In this document: piece by piece, positions 8,789 through 18,294 of the stretch
Layout of the letters: each line of letters starts with the position of its first letter
Numbering within the stretch: position 1 is the stretch's first letter
Assembly: GCA_944325415.1 (NCBI GenBank)
Contig: CALUZW010000001.1
Location: forward strand, 1-64,000
DNA: 64,000 nucleotides
Origin: an uncultured Bacteroidales bacterium
GTDB lineage: Bacteria; Bacteroidota; Bacteroidia; Bacteroidales; UBA11471
Direction of reading: 5' to 3'
Program-made: the position numbers and the translations under genes
The notes under the pieces: model-generated
What the model was told of the DNA's origin: nothing
The model's input: only the letters and a program-made list of their open reading frames with translations
Databases searched by the model: none

Positions 8789-10936
8789 ATGAAAAGAATG
8801 CTGTTTTTGTGCTTGGTACTTTCTGTGTGTCTTTCTTTTTCATCCTGTGCTGATGGGAAAAATGAACCCATAAACAGAAAAGAAGTCGTACAGAGAAACA
8901 ATCCCAAAATTTCTGAGTTCAATGAGTTAGCCTCCCTTTCAGTGGGTAATGGCGAGTTTGCTTACACGGTCGATGTTACCGGCTTGCAGACCTATCCCGA
9001 GTTATATAGCGCCGGTGTGCCTCTGGGTACCCAGTCGCAGTGGGGGTGGCATTCGTTTGCCAATCCCGAAAATTACCGTTTCGAGGAGACGCTCAAAGAG
9101 TATGACTTCGGACGCGGGCACAAGGAACTCTATGCCGTTCAGTTCAACGAGCCCGGTCGCCAGCGCGAAGCTGCCAACTGGTATCGGGTCAATCCCCATC
9201 GTCTCCACCTCGGTACGGTAGGTCTGGAACTCAACCACGAAGACGGTTCGCCCGTGAAGGTTGAAGAACTTGCCGCCATAAACCAGGAGCTCGATTTGTG
9301 GAACGGTCAGATACGCAGCTCTTTCCAACTCGATGGACAATCGGTTTCGGTCGTTACGGCGTGCGACAGTCTCTACGATGAGATTGGCGCACAAGTTGTT
9401 TCGCCCCTCTTCGCCACAGGTCGGGTAGGAGTGAAGCTCCGCTTCCCTTATCCCACCGGTAAGCATGCCGATGATGCCTGCGACTGGACACAGCCAGACA
9501 AACACACCACGACAATCGTGGCCCAGGACGCCCATTCGGCTACGCTCAAACGTCAGCTCGACGAGACCACCTATTATGTACGTCTCTCTTGGGAGGGCGA
9601 TGCTCAACTCTCTGAGAAAGAGAAACATTATTTCGTGCTCACTCCGCAGTCGGGCGACACGCTTTCGTTTACCTGCCGTTTCACTTCGGCTCAGCCCGAT
9701 GGCGAAAACCTCTCTTACGAAACCCTTCTTGCCTCCGCTACCCGTTATTGGAACAACTACTGGTCGCACGGAGGTATTGTCGATTTCTCGCATTGCAAAG
9801 ACCCGAGAGCCAAGGAGTTGGAACGTCGTGTCGTTCTCTCGCAGTATCTCATGGCCATACAGTGCGCTGGCTCGGTTCCCCCGCAGGAGTCGGGTCTTAC
9901 CTATAATACATGGTACGGAAAATTCCACCTCGAAATGCACTGGTGGCACGGCGTTCACTTTGCCCTTTGGGGACGTCCCGAGTTGCTCGAACGCAGCTTG
10001 GCATGGTATCGCGACTCGGCCTATACCAATGCGCGTGCCATTGCCGAACGTCAGGGATTCAAGGGTGTACGTTGGATGAAGATGACCGACCCCTCCTCTG
10101 TTGAGGCTCCCTCCAAAGTGGGTTCTTTCCTTATCTGGCAACAGCCTCACTTCATCTACATGGCCGAGCTTATGTATCGCGCCAATCCTTCGCAGGAGGT
10201 ACTCGACCGCTATAAAGACCTGGTAGCTGCCACGGCCGAATTTATGTATTCGTTTGCTACCTACGACGAACTCGAAGGTCGTTTTGTACTTAAAGGTGCC
10301 ATTCCCGCTCAGGAAACCTTGCGTGCCGCCGAAACCGTCAATCCTCCCTTTGAACTTTCTTATTGGCATTACGCCATCAGCGTAGCCCAGAAGTGGCGTG
10401 AGCGTCAAGGACTTGAACGCAATCTCCAATGGGACGAAATGCTCGACAAACTCTCTCCGCTGGCTCACCAGGATGGCCTCTACTTAGCCGCCGAGACAGC
10501 TACCGATACCTATAAGGATATACGTTTCACCTCTGACCACATGGCCGTGCTGGGTGCGCTGGGTATCTTGCCCAAGTGCCCTCTCGTGCGCGAAGACATC
10601 ATGCAGAACACGCTCGACTGGGTGTGGGACAATTGGAACTGGGGTAAAACCTGGGGTTGGGACTTTGCCATGACCGCCATGGATGCTGCCCGCCTTGGCG
10701 ATACCGAGAAGGCTGTCGGTGCCCTCCTTATGGACAAGCGTACCAACACTTATCTCCCCAACGGACATAACTATCAAGACGGTCGCTTGCGTGTCTACCT
10801 GCCCGGTAACGGTGGACTCCTCACTACGGTGGCCATGATGTGTGCCGGTTGGGACGGTAGCGAAGGTGTAAACCCCGGCTTCCCCAAAGATGGCAATTGG
10901 GACGTTCGCTGGGAAGGCCTGCAACCCATGCCTTAA
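8789..10936 (+). CDS. Six-hairpin-type glycosidase, lipoprotein, function not recognised
   Basis: 715 residues with a lipoprotein signal (SFSSC, cysteine about residue 20). An N-terminal beta-rich domain (about 40-300, starting ELASLSVGNGEFAYTVDVTG) precedes a helical region with WYGKFHLEMHWWHGVHFALWG (split as KFHLEMHWW and GVHFALWG), a helix-rich stretch and NWNWGKTWGWDFAMTAM near the end. This order of beta-sandwich plus (alpha/alpha)6 barrel resembles GH65/GH95-like clans, and proteins like it are usually labelled GH65-like or hypothetical. I cannot name catalytic residues or substrate. Placement at the head of the SusC/SusD block argues for a pectin side-chain target. Confidence 0.6.
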   Translation: MKRMLFLCLVLSVCLSFSSCADGKNEPINRKEVVQRNNPKISEFNELASLSVGNGEFAYTVDVTGLQTYPELYSAGVPLGTQSQWGWHSFANPENYRFEETLKEYDFGRGHKELYAVQFNEPGRQREAANWYRVNPHRLHLGTVGLELNHEDGSPVKVEELAAINQELDLWNGQIRSSFQLDGQSVSVVTACDSLYDEIGAQVVSPLFATGRVGVKLRFPYPTGKHADDACDWTQPDKHTTTIVAQDAHSATLKRQLDETTYYVRLSWEGDAQLSEKEKHYFVLTPQSGDTLSFTCRFTSAQPDGENLSYETLLASATRYWNNYWSHGGIVDFSHCKDPRAKELERRVVLSQYLMAIQCAGSVPPQESGLTYNTWYGKFHLEMHWWHGVHFALWGRPELLERSLAWYRDSAYTNARAIAERQGFKGVRWMKMTDPSSVEAPSKVGSFLIWQQPHFIYMAELMYRANPSQEVLDRYKDLVAATAEFMYSFATYDELEGRFVLKGAIPAQETLRAAETVNPPFELSYWHYAISVAQKWRERQGLERNLQWDEMLDKLSPLAHQDGLYLAAETATDTYKDIRFTSDHMAVLGALGILPKCPLVREDIMQNTLDWVWDNWNWGKTWGWDFAMTAMDAARLGDTEKAVGALLMDKRTNTYLPNGHNYQDGRLRVYLPGNGGLLTTVAMMCAGWDGSEGVNPGFPKDGNWDVRWEGLQPMP

Positions 10937-10975
10937 TATAGAATAAGAGATAATTAAATTATATACGGAAAAAAC

Positions 10976-13390
10976 ATGCGAAGTATTATGAAAAAATGGA
11001 CTAATCTGTTAGCCTCAGCACTTCTGCTATTCTTCTTTTCCTGTAATGAAATGGACAAGTATTATGACAATGAGCGTCATTCTACCTCTGTTTCAGTGGG
11101 AAATGCTTGGGAATATTTGGAAAACAGAGGCAATTTTACCAATTTCTTGAGAGCTGCGCAACGTGCAGGTTATGAAGATTTGGTACGCGGAAAAGGTTTG
11201 GCTACGATTTTCGCTCCCGACGACGAAGCTTTTGCCAAATATCTCAGCCGCCACGGTTATTCTTCTGTCGAAGAGATACCCGTTGAAGAGTTGCAGAACA
11301 TGGTGACTTACCATCTGCTCTATTACAGTTTCAGGGCTGATGACTTTATGGAGTATCGTCCCGAGGGTACGAATGTAGAAGACGATTGGATCGGCCTTTA
11401 CTTTAAGTATCGTACCCGTAGTCGTGATGCTGCTGAGATGATTTCCGACCCCTCTCGCGATGGAGCCCTTGTGAAGGTGTTCCACCAGGAAAAATATATT
11501 CCGGTGTTTACACCCAATCTTTTCAATTATTACAACAACAACGGTTCGAGTGGTTCGACAGGAACAATCAACTATGACTATTTCTATGGTTCGGGGTTGT
11601 GGCAAGGCGATAACTGGGTTCCCGGCAACGAACCCTATTTCCGTGTATCCAATGCAGGTGTGAAGGAATATGAAATCATCACCGACAACGGTTATCTATA
11701 TGTGATAGATGATGTGGTAGAACCTCTCAAAACCATGTATCAGGCTATCGCTGCCGATGATAAATATTCTATCGTTACCAGTATTTACGACCGTTTTAGA
11801 TCGCTCAACTACGATGAAGTCCTGTCGATGAATTATAACAACCGCGACTCGGCATTTGTTTATAAGCACAAAGGTCTTTCGTCTATTGCCTATGAGCGTG
11901 TGGGAGTTTCGGTGATCGACGCCGGTAACACCGAGTCTGAGTCTTACTACCTTGGCCCGATGTCTATTGCGACCAACACCTTGTTTGCTCCGCAGAATGC
12001 TGCCATGCAGGCATTCTACGACAAGTACTGGGCTCCTTATTACGGCACCAACAATTGGGATTCGGTGCGTTTCACTCCGCTTTATGTTCTCATGAGCGAG
12101 TTTGAGGCATACCATCGTCTCTTCACTTCATACGGTCCGCTGCTCCCCAGCGAAATCTCGGCTGGCAATGCCATGACATGGTCCAGTCGTTCGCGCATCA
12201 ACATCAATCCCGATGAGATTCAAGACCGTTATCTTTGCTCCAATGGTATCGTTTACGGTGTTGACCAGTTGGTATCTGTTCCCCAATACTTCTATTATGT
12301 AACGGCTCCCGCCTTTGTGAATCCCAAGTACAACATGTTTATGTTGCTTATGGCCAAGTCGGGTATCATAGACCTTTATACAGCAGCCAACCAGGAGTTC
12401 CATGCATTCTATCCTACGCAAGAAATGCTGGAAGCAACCAGTGTGGGTGGTGAGACGCTCATCTACGAGAATACCAATCCCAAAGTTTATGGTGCTGAAG
12501 ATGTAATCATCTCTGACGGTGAAGGTGGTACCGTGTCGTTGAGCATGGCCAACTCGGCAAATATCGTTCGCAACCAGATTGCCGATGACATGATTGAGAT
12601 ACCCGGTACCAACGACCGTATTTATTACCTCACCAGCGGATCGTTCAATTATCTCTTCTCTCACGAAGACACCATCTATTCGACCACCACTTATAATACC
12701 CGTTACGGCTTGCATGGCGATATGCAACGTTCGGCCGTTACCTTTAAGGAAATGACCGACATCGAAGTGCGCAACGGTCATGTATATGGCCTCGAAGGCG
12801 GAAGCCTTGCTTCGGCTTTGCTCCCCGAGTCGCGCACATTCCAGTCTCTTGCCGTAATCGAAGCCCAAGTGCCTTGGGAGTTCAAGGAAACCGTTCACGG
12901 TTCGCGTAACTTCTATCAGTCGGGTATCCTTTCGTCTTTGAGTGACTCTACCGAGAATGTTGAAGTATTCATTGCCATGGAGGCCGAAGGTCCCGGTAAT
13001 GGTAGCCTGCCGCGTTATATCGTGCTTGCCCCCAACAACCAGGCTGTGCAGAAAGCTTACGACGACGGCTTCATCTCGGCTCGCGGTAGCAAGAACTTCA
13101 AAGGTTATATGCCCAACCTCTTTATTTCGGTAGAAAGAAGCCGTTTGCTCGACTATCCCATGCCTGGCGACGGTCAAGGTACACGCACGCTCTACTCTTA
13201 CAATCCGAAAGAAGACGGTACCTTCACCTCAGTCCAAATCTCAGATATGGGCTCGTATTTGCAAATTACCGACACCAAAGGCCGCACGGCACGGGTAGTA
13301 AACTCTTTCCCGTATATTTATAACGATTGCGCCGTGTATATTATCGACAATTACCTCGACTTCGGTGATGGAACTTACGTTGTGCAATAA
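10976..13390 (+). CDS. Fasciclin-domain surface lipoprotein (804 aa)
   Basis: A lipoprotein signal (LLFFFSCNEMDKYYDNE) puts it at the outer membrane; ATG 10988 is an equally plausible start that begins at the MKKW of the signal. At least one clear FAS1 unit lies at residues about 45-130, with TIFAPDDEAFAKYL and VTYHLLYYS, and weaker FAS1-like stretches recur (about 255-330, 430-520, 640-790). It sits 39 bp after the glycosidase and just before SusC1. In many loci this slot holds a SusE/SusF-type glycan-binding lipoprotein, so a surface glycan-binding or adhesive role is inferred. FAS1 domains are known adhesion modules, but no ligand is evident here. Confidence 0.75.
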   Translation: MRSIMKKWTNLLASALLLFFFSCNEMDKYYDNERHSTSVSVGNAWEYLENRGNFTNFLRAAQRAGYEDLVRGKGLATIFAPDDEAFAKYLSRHGYSSVEEIPVEELQNMVTYHLLYYSFRADDFMEYRPEGTNVEDDWIGLYFKYRTRSRDAAEMISDPSRDGALVKVFHQEKYIPVFTPNLFNYYNNNGSSGSTGTINYDYFYGSGLWQGDNWVPGNEPYFRVSNAGVKEYEIITDNGYLYVIDDVVEPLKTMYQAIAADDKYSIVTSIYDRFRSLNYDEVLSMNYNNRDSAFVYKHKGLSSIAYERVGVSVIDAGNTESESYYLGPMSIATNTLFAPQNAAMQAFYDKYWAPYYGTNNWDSVRFTPLYVLMSEFEAYHRLFTSYGPLLPSEISAGNAMTWSSRSRININPDEIQDRYLCSNGIVYGVDQLVSVPQYFYYVTAPAFVNPKYNMFMLLMAKSGIIDLYTAANQEFHAFYPTQEMLEATSVGGETLIYENTNPKVYGAEDVIISDGEGGTVSLSMANSANIVRNQIADDMIEIPGTNDRIYYLTSGSFNYLFSHEDTIYSTTTYNTRYGLHGDMQRSAVTFKEMTDIEVRNGHVYGLEGGSLASALLPESRTFQSLAVIEAQVPWEFKETVHGSRNFYQSGILSSLSDSTENVEVFIAMEAEGPGNGSLPRYIVLAPNNQAVQKAYDDGFISARGSKNFKGYMPNLFISVERSRLLDYPMPGDGQGTRTLYSYNPKEDGTFTSVQISDMGSYLQITDTKGRTARVVNSFPYIYNDCAVYIIDNYLDFGDGTYVVQ

Positions 13391-13408
13391 TAAAATATGA
13401 TATACACT

Positions 13409-16400
13409 ATGAAAATAACACGGAAAATATACCTTTTGCTGCTCGCGTTTGTAGTATCTCAGGCTATGGCGGCGCAGACGGTTTTGACCGGTAAGGTATT
13501 GGAGAAAGCTTCGGGCGAACCTCTTGCCGGCGCCAGCGTCTTTGTCCAAAACAAAGATGAACGTACTTTGGCCAGTGTGCTTGTCGATGCCAATGGCGAG
13601 TATCGTATTAGAATTCCTGATGAGCAGAATCTTGTCATCAACTTCTCGTTCATCGGTATGCAGACCTACACGGTGAAGTACACCGGACAAAAAGTCCTGA
13701 ATGCCTCTTTGTCTGAAGACAGCCATGAACTGGATGAGGTCAGTGTATCGGCTAAACGTGTAGAAAGAAACCAGATGGGTCTTACCCCGCGAGAAGAACT
13801 CGGTGCCGTACAGCGTATGAGCATGGAAGGCCTTGAAACCGCTCCTGTAACCTCGGTAGCTGAAGCCCTGCAAGGTGCCCTCTCCAACGTCGACATCGTG
13901 ACTGGCGCCGACCCCGGTTCTAACAGTACCATTCGTATTCGTGGTACCCAGACCCTTAACGGTAATGCCGACCCCCTTATCGTAGTTGACGGAGTGCCCT
14001 ATCCTGTTGAAGTAGACGACGACTTCGATTTCGCTTCGGCTTCGACCGACGACTACTCCAACCTTCTCGATATCTCACCTGCCGATATTGAGTCTATCGA
14101 AGTATTGAAAGATGCCCAGGCTACGGCCATGTGGGGTACCAAAGGTGCCAACGGTGTGCTTGTCATCAATACCAAAAAAGGTGCCAAAGGTAAGATTTCA
14201 TTCTCCTTCAATACCAGTGCCGAGGTGCGCAAAGAGGCCAGTACATATCCTCTCCTCAATGCCGCACAATATGTCTCCATGGTGCAGGATGCCCTTTGGA
14301 ACTCCATCAACGACATCGGTTACCAGGATGCCATGACCGAATACTTGCCCCTTATCAACTCCGATGAAATCAACTTCAACCCGTCCGCTCTTCTCTTCAA
14401 CGAGTACAACGTCGATACCAACTGGCTCGATGAGGTTTCCCGCGTTGGTTACAACACCGACAATACCTTCTCCATGTCGGGTGGTGGCGACAAGGCTACA
14501 TATCGCCTCTCGCTCGGTTACCTTAAAGAGACCGGTACCACCATCGGAACCGACCTGCAACGTTTCTCGACCCGTTTCAACATGCACTATGCATTCTCCA
14601 AGAAGTTGGATATCACCTCCGATTTCTCGTTCACCTATAATATCCGTAATTCCAGCTGGTCAGAGAAGGTAAACAATAAAGAACCTTCATCGCCCCGTAG
14701 TATTGCCATCACCAAGATGCCCCAAGAAAGCCCCTATGTGATGACCGAAGACGGTTCGGCCCGTACCGATACCTATTTCACCCCCTACGACGATTTCGGC
14801 ATGACTTTCCTTGGAAACCGCAACTACAACCCCGTAGCTATGGTTAATGAGGCCGTAAACCGCTTGGATTCGTACCAGACACGTATCACATTCCAGCTCC
14901 ATTACGAGATACTTCCCGTGCTTCATTACTATGGTACCGTGGCTCTCACCGCCAATAACAAACGTACCAAAAAGTATATTCCCAATGAAGTAACCGGTGT
15001 GCCTTGGGTGAGCACCTCCGACTATTCCGTGTCCAACGACTGGTATAACCGGGCATCCGACGTGACCAGCGACCAACTCTATCTCTATACCGAGAACCGT
15101 CTCGTGTATATGCAGACTTTCAACGAGATTCACCGCATCGTTGCTTCGGGTATCCTGCAAATCGAACAAACTTCTGAAACCGGTTATGGAGCACAGACTG
15201 CCGGTAACGCATCGTACTATCTCTCTGATCCCTCGACCGGCGGTTACATCGTAGGCCTCAGCAGCAGCGAAGCCACCCGTCGTAGCTTGTTGTCCAACTT
15301 CTCGGCTCAGTATAACCTCTTCGATCGTTATATGTTCAACGCCACCTTCCAGGTCGAAGGCTCTTCGGCTCTTCCTAGCCACACCCGTTGGGGCATCTTC
15401 CCCACTTTCGGTATAGGTTGGCAATTAGGAGACGAACCGTTCATGATGAATCAGGAATTTATCTCGCTTTGCAAGTTGCGTCTCAGTTGGGGTCAGACAG
15501 GTAATGCTCCCTCGGGTACTTCGCCCTATGTCGGAACATTCAGCGCCAACTCGTCGGGTTATCTCGATATGGCTTCCATCTATCCTTCGCGCATACAACT
15601 CGAAAACATCGACTGGGAGGTGGTTGACAAGTGGAACGCTGGTGTCGACTTCGGTATCCTCAACGATAAGGTCCTTTTTACCGTCGACCTTTATAAAAAC
15701 GTTACCAATAACCTCTTGCAGAAAGGTATGAAGTTGCCTTCATCTACCGGTTTCAGCAAACTCGAATGGTTCAACTCCGGAAAGATGACCAACCGTGGTT
15801 GGGAGTTCCGTGTAGACCTCAACGACATTGTCAAGACCAAAGACTGGCGTTTCACCTTCTCGTTCAATATTTCGCAAAACGAGAACAAAGTCAATGAGTT
15901 CCCCTCGAACCTTGATATGGAGAACTATGAGTTCGATAACGGAAACTATGCTTACCTTATCATGGCCGGTAACCCCCTCGGTTCATTCTACGGCTATCGT
16001 TACAAAGGCGTTTATCAGAATGTAGACGATACCTATGCCCGTGACCTCAATGGTAACTATATCTACGATATCGACGGCAAGCATGTTATTATGTCGAACG
16101 GTACCCAACAGGTATATCCCGGTGATGCCAAGTATGAAGATATCAACGGCGATGGTGTCATCGATGTCAACGATATTGTTTACCTCGGCAATTACAGTCC
16201 TAAACTCCTCGGCGGTTTCAACTTCCGTCTCTCTTACAAGAACTGGCAACTCTCGGCCAACTTCCAAGGCCGTGTAGGTCAGAAAGTATTCAACCAGACC
16301 CGTCTCAACTCCGAGCAGATGCGTGGCAACAGCAACCAGAGTACTGCTACCCTGCGTCGCTGGCGCAACGAGGGCGATATTACCGATATGCCCCGCGCAC

Positions 16401-16705
16401 TCTACGGCAGAGGTTACAACTCGCTGGGTTCTGACCGCTACATCGAAGATGCTTCGTTCTTGCGTATGAAGACCATCACGTTGAAATATTCGTTCCCCAG
16501 AAACCTCACACGCAAAATGCACCTCTCGGCTTTTGACCTCTACGTCACAGCTTATGACCTTCTTACATTCACCAAGTACTCGGGACAAGACCCCGAAGTG
16601 GGTGATAAGAAAATTGACGATGCTGGCATTATCCGTCTTGCGGTCGATGGCGCGTCGACACCCAAACCTATCCGTGTGAAATTTGGTATTAACCTCCGAT
16701 TCTAA
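13409..16705 (+). CDS. SusC/RagA-family TonB-dependent outer-membrane transporter 1
   Basis: 1098 residues from ATG 13409 (MKITRKIYLLLL...); an in-frame ATG at 13397 would add four residues. Signal peptide, carboxypeptidase-regulatory-like domain (about 27-110, VLTGKVLEKASGEPLAGASV), plug domain (about 130-245, with IRIRGTQTLNGNADPLIVVDGVPY and GANGVLVI), then a long beta-barrel ending in IRVKFGINLRF with the C-terminal aromatic. It imports oligosaccharides through the outer membrane using TonB energy, in complex with the SusD protein 12 bp downstream. The gene uses few rare codons (CTC, CGT, ACC dominate), as expected for strong expression. Confidence 0.95.
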   Translation: MKITRKIYLLLLAFVVSQAMAAQTVLTGKVLEKASGEPLAGASVFVQNKDERTLASVLVDANGEYRIRIPDEQNLVINFSFIGMQTYTVKYTGQKVLNASLSEDSHELDEVSVSAKRVERNQMGLTPREELGAVQRMSMEGLETAPVTSVAEALQGALSNVDIVTGADPGSNSTIRIRGTQTLNGNADPLIVVDGVPYPVEVDDDFDFASASTDDYSNLLDISPADIESIEVLKDAQATAMWGTKGANGVLVINTKKGAKGKISFSFNTSAEVRKEASTYPLLNAAQYVSMVQDALWNSINDIGYQDAMTEYLPLINSDEINFNPSALLFNEYNVDTNWLDEVSRVGYNTDNTFSMSGGGDKATYRLSLGYLKETGTTIGTDLQRFSTRFNMHYAFSKKLDITSDFSFTYNIRNSSWSEKVNNKEPSSPRSIAITKMPQESPYVMTEDGSARTDTYFTPYDDFGMTFLGNRNYNPVAMVNEAVNRLDSYQTRITFQLHYEILPVLHYYGTVALTANNKRTKKYIPNEVTGVPWVSTSDYSVSNDWYNRASDVTSDQLYLYTENRLVYMQTFNEIHRIVASGILQIEQTSETGYGAQTAGNASYYLSDPSTGGYIVGLSSSEATRRSLLSNFSAQYNLFDRYMFNATFQVEGSSALPSHTRWGIFPTFGIGWQLGDEPFMMNQEFISLCKLRLSWGQTGNAPSGTSPYVGTFSANSSGYLDMASIYPSRIQLENIDWEVVDKWNAGVDFGILNDKVLFTVDLYKNVTNNLLQKGMKLPSSTGFSKLEWFNSGKMTNRGWEFRVDLNDIVKTKDWRFTFSFNISQNENKVNEFPSNLDMENYEFDNGNYAYLIMAGNPLGSFYGYRYKGVYQNVDDTYARDLNGNYIYDIDGKHVIMSNGTQQVYPGDAKYEDINGDGVIDVNDIVYLGNYSPKLLGGFNFRLSYKNWQLSANFQGRVGQKVFNQTRLNSEQMRGNSNQSTATLRRWRNEGDITDMPRALYGRGYNSLGSDRYIEDASFLRMKTITLKYSFPRNLTRKMHLSAFDLYVTAYDLLTFTKYSGQDPEVGDKKIDDAGIIRLAVDGASTPKPIRVKFGINLRF

Positions 16706-16717
16706 CAATTTACCGAT

Positions 16718-18274
16718 ATGAAGAAGACACACATATATTTACTTGCGTCCGTTCTTACTTTCTCGGCTGTGTCGTGCGAAGACTGGATGAATGTCGACCC
16801 CGCTGGCCAGCAGAACGCGACCAATTACTGGGCTAACGCCGGTGAGGTGGAAGCCGTCCTCGGTACAGCCTACCGTCATATGCGAACGGCTGTAACCAAC
16901 CGCACTTTCATCAATTGGGGTGAGATGCGCGGTAACGGTCTTGGCGTGCTCGAAACAAACGCATATAATATCCGCACGGGCGATATTCTGCCCTCCAACG
17001 CCCTTTGCAAATGGTCCGATCTCTACAATGTTATCGGTATGGCCAATTCTGTTATCGATTACGCTCCTACCGTTGTCGAGAAAGACGCGTCCTTTACCGA
17101 AGGCGAGATGCGTTCCATTGTGGCCGAAGCTCATTTCTTGCGGGCTCTCAGTTACTTGACTCTTGTGCGCACTTTCAAAGATGTGCCCTATGTAACTCAC
17201 TCTTATGTGACCGATGATGCTGATTTCTGGCTTCCCAAAACTGACGGTGATTCCATTCTTCGTGCGGAGTTGGCTCTCATGCAGCCCTATCTCGAGAATG
17301 CCCGTGAGTTTTTCCCCGACGAGGCCGACAACAAGGGCCGTGCCACACGCTGGGCTCTCTATACCGTGATGGCCGACATGTATCTGTGGCTTAGTGCTTC
17401 GGATTATGACAGCGGCAACTCGGCCAGCGATTTGCAGAACTGCATCAATTGCTGCAATGCCGTTCTCACTTCGGGACGCGTAGGTCTTATCGATGGATCA
17501 CTTTGGTTTACCAATTTCTTCCCCGGTAACAGTAACGAAAGCATTTTTGAGTTGCAGTTCTCCAATGCCTTGGCTCAGACCAACTCGTTTATGTCGTGGT
17601 TCGGTGGTACCGATGAATCCCTCACGGCCTCTTCGGGTCAGTACTACTACGTAAGCACTGTCAGTCTCTTCCGTTTTGCCTCATGGCTCACTCCTGGTGA
17701 TGTGCGTGGCGATGGTGCTTCGTATGCCTCTACCACTTCGACTGTACCCCAATCCACAGTTTGGAAATACTATGGTAGTGATACGCAGAATACGGCCCGC
17801 AACGATACCGAGAACGATCAGAACTGGATTGTTTACCGTTTGGCCGAAGTATATCTCATGAAGGCCGAGGCTCTTGCTTTGCAAGGTGATCTTGACGGTG
17901 CACTTGCCGCTCTTAACGAAGTACGTGAGCGTGGCGGCAGCGAAGCCCTCGAAAGAGCACAATACGGTAGCAAATATGCCGTTATCCAAGCCATCATCAA
18001 CGAGCGCAGCATAGAGTTCCTTGGAGAAGCCAAGAACTGGTATGACCTCCTGCGCACCGGATTGCGTTATCAGGATCCCGAGTTCGGTACGCTTTATCAG
18101 CAACTCTTCTTCGACGAGACTGTCAACGGACTCCCGTCGGTGTCGGCTGCCCTTGTTCGTTCCAAGTTGAGACGCAACATCCCTTACTCGTGGTATCTGC
18201 CTATCCATACCGATGAATTGGCTGCCAACCCCAGTTTGGTACAAAATCCGGCTTATGCTAACTTAGGTGATTAA
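16718..18274 (+). CDS. SusD/RagB-family surface glycan-binding lipoprotein 1
   Basis: 518 residues with a lipobox (SAVSCEDWMNVDP). The tetratricopeptide-rich SusD fold is indicated by WADLYNVIGMANSVI-like helices (WSDLYNVIGMANSVID, about 95-110), AEAHFLRALSYLTLVRTF (about 135-152), RLAEVYLMKAEALALQGDLD (about 370-389) and a C-terminal YLPIHTDELAANPSLVQNP. SusD caps SusC and hands it the oligosaccharide. It is 12 bp after SusC1 and 20 bp before the next fasciclin gene, so the operon continues. Confidence 0.94.
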   Translation: MKKTHIYLLASVLTFSAVSCEDWMNVDPAGQQNATNYWANAGEVEAVLGTAYRHMRTAVTNRTFINWGEMRGNGLGVLETNAYNIRTGDILPSNALCKWSDLYNVIGMANSVIDYAPTVVEKDASFTEGEMRSIVAEAHFLRALSYLTLVRTFKDVPYVTHSYVTDDADFWLPKTDGDSILRAELALMQPYLENAREFFPDEADNKGRATRWALYTVMADMYLWLSASDYDSGNSASDLQNCINCCNAVLTSGRVGLIDGSLWFTNFFPGNSNESIFELQFSNALAQTNSFMSWFGGTDESLTASSGQYYYVSTVSLFRFASWLTPGDVRGDGASYASTTSTVPQSTVWKYYGSDTQNTARNDTENDQNWIVYRLAEVYLMKAEALALQGDLDGALAALNEVRERGGSEALERAQYGSKYAVIQAIINERSIEFLGEAKNWYDLLRTGLRYQDPEFGTLYQQLFFDETVNGLPSVSAALVRSKLRRNIPYSWYLPIHTDELAANPSLVQNPAYANLGD

Positions 18275-18294
18275 TCATAGAAATGCAATATCAT

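Noticed and set aside
9002-10468. 488-residue minus-strand frame inside the 715-residue glycosidase gene
   Set aside because: Antisense shadow; the plus-strand gene has a lipobox, promoter box and structural motifs.
13397-13408. Earlier ATG for SusC1
   Set aside because: It would put four extra residues before a typical signal peptide and lies only seven bases after the previous stop; the later ATG is preferred though not proven.
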